From positions 5,518,001 to 5,582,000 of the forward strand of contig NZ_CP160453.1 of assembly GCF_040744945.1 (NCBI RefSeq): a stretch of 64,000 nt of DNA. The letters run 5' to 3'. This document shows positions 63,208-64,000 of the stretch, one piece after another. Below the pieces are notes generated by a model. The model was given only the letters and a program-made list of their open reading frames with translations. It was not told where the DNA came from and made no database searches. Every line of letters begins with the position of its first letter. Positions within the stretch are counted from its first letter, which is position 1. The position numbers and the translations under genes are program-made. This DNA is from Saccharothrix sp. HUAS TT1. Lineage in GTDB: Bacteria; Actinomycetota; Actinomycetes; Mycobacteriales; Pseudonocardiaceae.

Positions 63208-63249
63208 TGGCGAAGGCGCCGTCGCTTCCCCGAGACGAGGGGGACGTCC

Positions 63250-64000
63250 GTGTCGCAGGTGCGCCGCTGGGTGCTGTTGCCGCTGGTCGTGTCCCTGCTG
63301 TCGGCGCCCTCGCCCGCGCACGCGCGCGAGCTCCCGTTCCGCGACCCCGACCTGCCGCGCGCCGCGCGCATCGCCGACCTGCTCGACCGGTTGACCGTCG
63401 ACGAGGAGGTCTCGCTGCTGCACCAGTACCAGCCGGCCATCCCGAGGCTGGGCATCGGCGCGTTCAAGACCGGCACCGAAGCGCTCCACGGCGTGGCGTG
63501 GCTGGGCGAGGCCACGGTGTTCCCGCAGGCGCTCGGCCTCGCCACCACGTGGAACCCCGAACTGGTCGAACGGGTCGGCGCGGTCACCGGTCGCGAGGCG
63601 CGCGGCTTCCACGCGCGCGACCCCGCGTTCAACGGCCTGAACCTGTGGGCGCCGGTGGTGAACCCGCTGCGCGACCCGAGGTGGGGCCGCAACGAGGAGG
63701 GCTACTCCGAGGACCCCTACCTGACCGGGCGCATCTCGACCGCCTTCGGCCGGGGGGTCCAGGGCGACCACCCCGACTACCTCCAGGCCGCGCCGACGTT
63801 GAAGCACTACCTGGCCTACAACGTCGAGGACCGCCGGACCACCGTCGACTCGATCATCCCGCCGCGCGTCCTGAAGGACTACGACGAAGCCGCGTTCAAG
63901 GCGGCGATCTCGGCGAACGCCGCCACCGGCGTGATGGCCTCCTACAACCTGGTCAACGGCCGCCCGACGCACGTCGCCCCCGAGCTGGACGACGTGGTGC
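63250..64000 (+). CDS. Secreted GH3 glycoside hydrolase (beta-glucosidase/xylosidase type), 3'-truncated
   Basis: GTG 63250 follows GAGGGGG and starts a signal peptide (VSQVRRWVLLPLVVSLLSA, cleavage after PAHA). The visible 250 residues are the N-terminal GH3 barrel: IADLLDRLTVDEEVSLL, FPQALGLATTWN, APVVNPLRDPRWGRNEEGYSEDP, TLKHYLAYN and MASYNLVNGRP. The catalytic Asp lies beyond the window edge. GH3 enzymes of this layout release glucose, xylose or arabinose from oligosaccharides. Two LacI-type palindromes in front suggest sugar-responsive control. Confidence 0.92.
   Translation, partial: MSQVRRWVLLPLVVSLLSAPSPAHARELPFRDPDLPRAARIADLLDRLTVDEEVSLLHQYQPAIPRLGIGAFKTGTEALHGVAWLGEATVFPQALGLATTWNPELVERVGAVTGREARGFHARDPAFNGLNLWAPVVNPLRDPRWGRNEEGYSEDPYLTGRISTAFGRGVQGDHPDYLQAAPTLKHYLAYNVEDRRTTVDSIIPPRVLKDYDEAAFKAAISANAATGVMASYNLVNGRPTHVAPELDDVV

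Overview
The window is very GC-rich with strong third-position GC bias, frequent GTG starts and GGAGG-type ribosome binding sites. It carries a modular type I polyketide synthase (PKS), an MGT-type glycosyltransferase, CHAT/STAND proteins and many actinobacterial-only families. This points to a filamentous actinomycete; Pseudonocardiales (Saccharothrix/Actinosynnema/Lentzea-like) is my guess and cannot be proved from the sequence.

Positions 1-33240 are the downstream end of a type I PKS cluster, all on the + strand. Two giant genes encode six modules (the first is cut by the left edge): I [DH-ER-KR-ACP], II [KS-AT(methylmalonyl)-DH-KR-ACP], III [KS-AT(malonyl)-DH-KR-ACP], then IV and V [KS-AT(methylmalonyl)-DH-ER-KR-ACP] and VI [KS-AT(malonyl)-DH-KR-ACP-TE]. 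The second PKS gene overlaps by 14 nt a gene whose product fuses a degenerate KAS III (FabH-like) domain to an intact cytochrome P450. That is followed by an OleD/YjiC-type glycosyltransferase. A convergent NodU/CmcH O-carbamoyltransferase (33292-35268) shares a terminator with the glycosyltransferase. Divergent from it, behind a good promoter in a lower-GC gap, lies a two-gene isonitrile operon (PvcA/IsnA plus PvcB/IsnB-type oxygenase). A hybrid or co-produced chemistry of polyketide, P450, glycosyl, carbamoyl and isonitrile steps is therefore possible. No deoxysugar genes are visible in the window.

Positions 37670-46087 look like the cluster border and general genes: a DUF574-type methyltransferase, a membrane protein, a secreted GH10 xylanase, an M20 amidohydrolase divergent from a tandem Lrp/AsnC regulator, a second UGT-fold glycosyltransferase, a DUF1360 protein and an MFS exporter.

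Positions 46084-60803 are rich in defence- or conflict-like genes. They include a 1699-residue CHAT protease-STAND NTPase-TPR-WD40 protein, a three-gene XRE / ImmA-IrrE metallopeptidase / multi-pass membrane protein unit, a two-domain universal stress protein and an M20 peptidase. There is also a 935-residue protein joining a cytoplasmic domain to an extracellular type 1 periplasmic-binding fold. A SCP1.201/DddA-type deaminase toxin appears to have lost its catalytic core but is still followed by its Imm1-type immunity gene.

Positions 60959-64000 encode secreted proteins: a DUF4082-like protein, a chymotrypsin-fold protease with a pro-domain, and a GH3 glycosidase cut by the right edge. Several perfect LacI-family-type palindromes (one CebR-like) lie in front of these genes, suggesting control by plant polysaccharide breakdown products.
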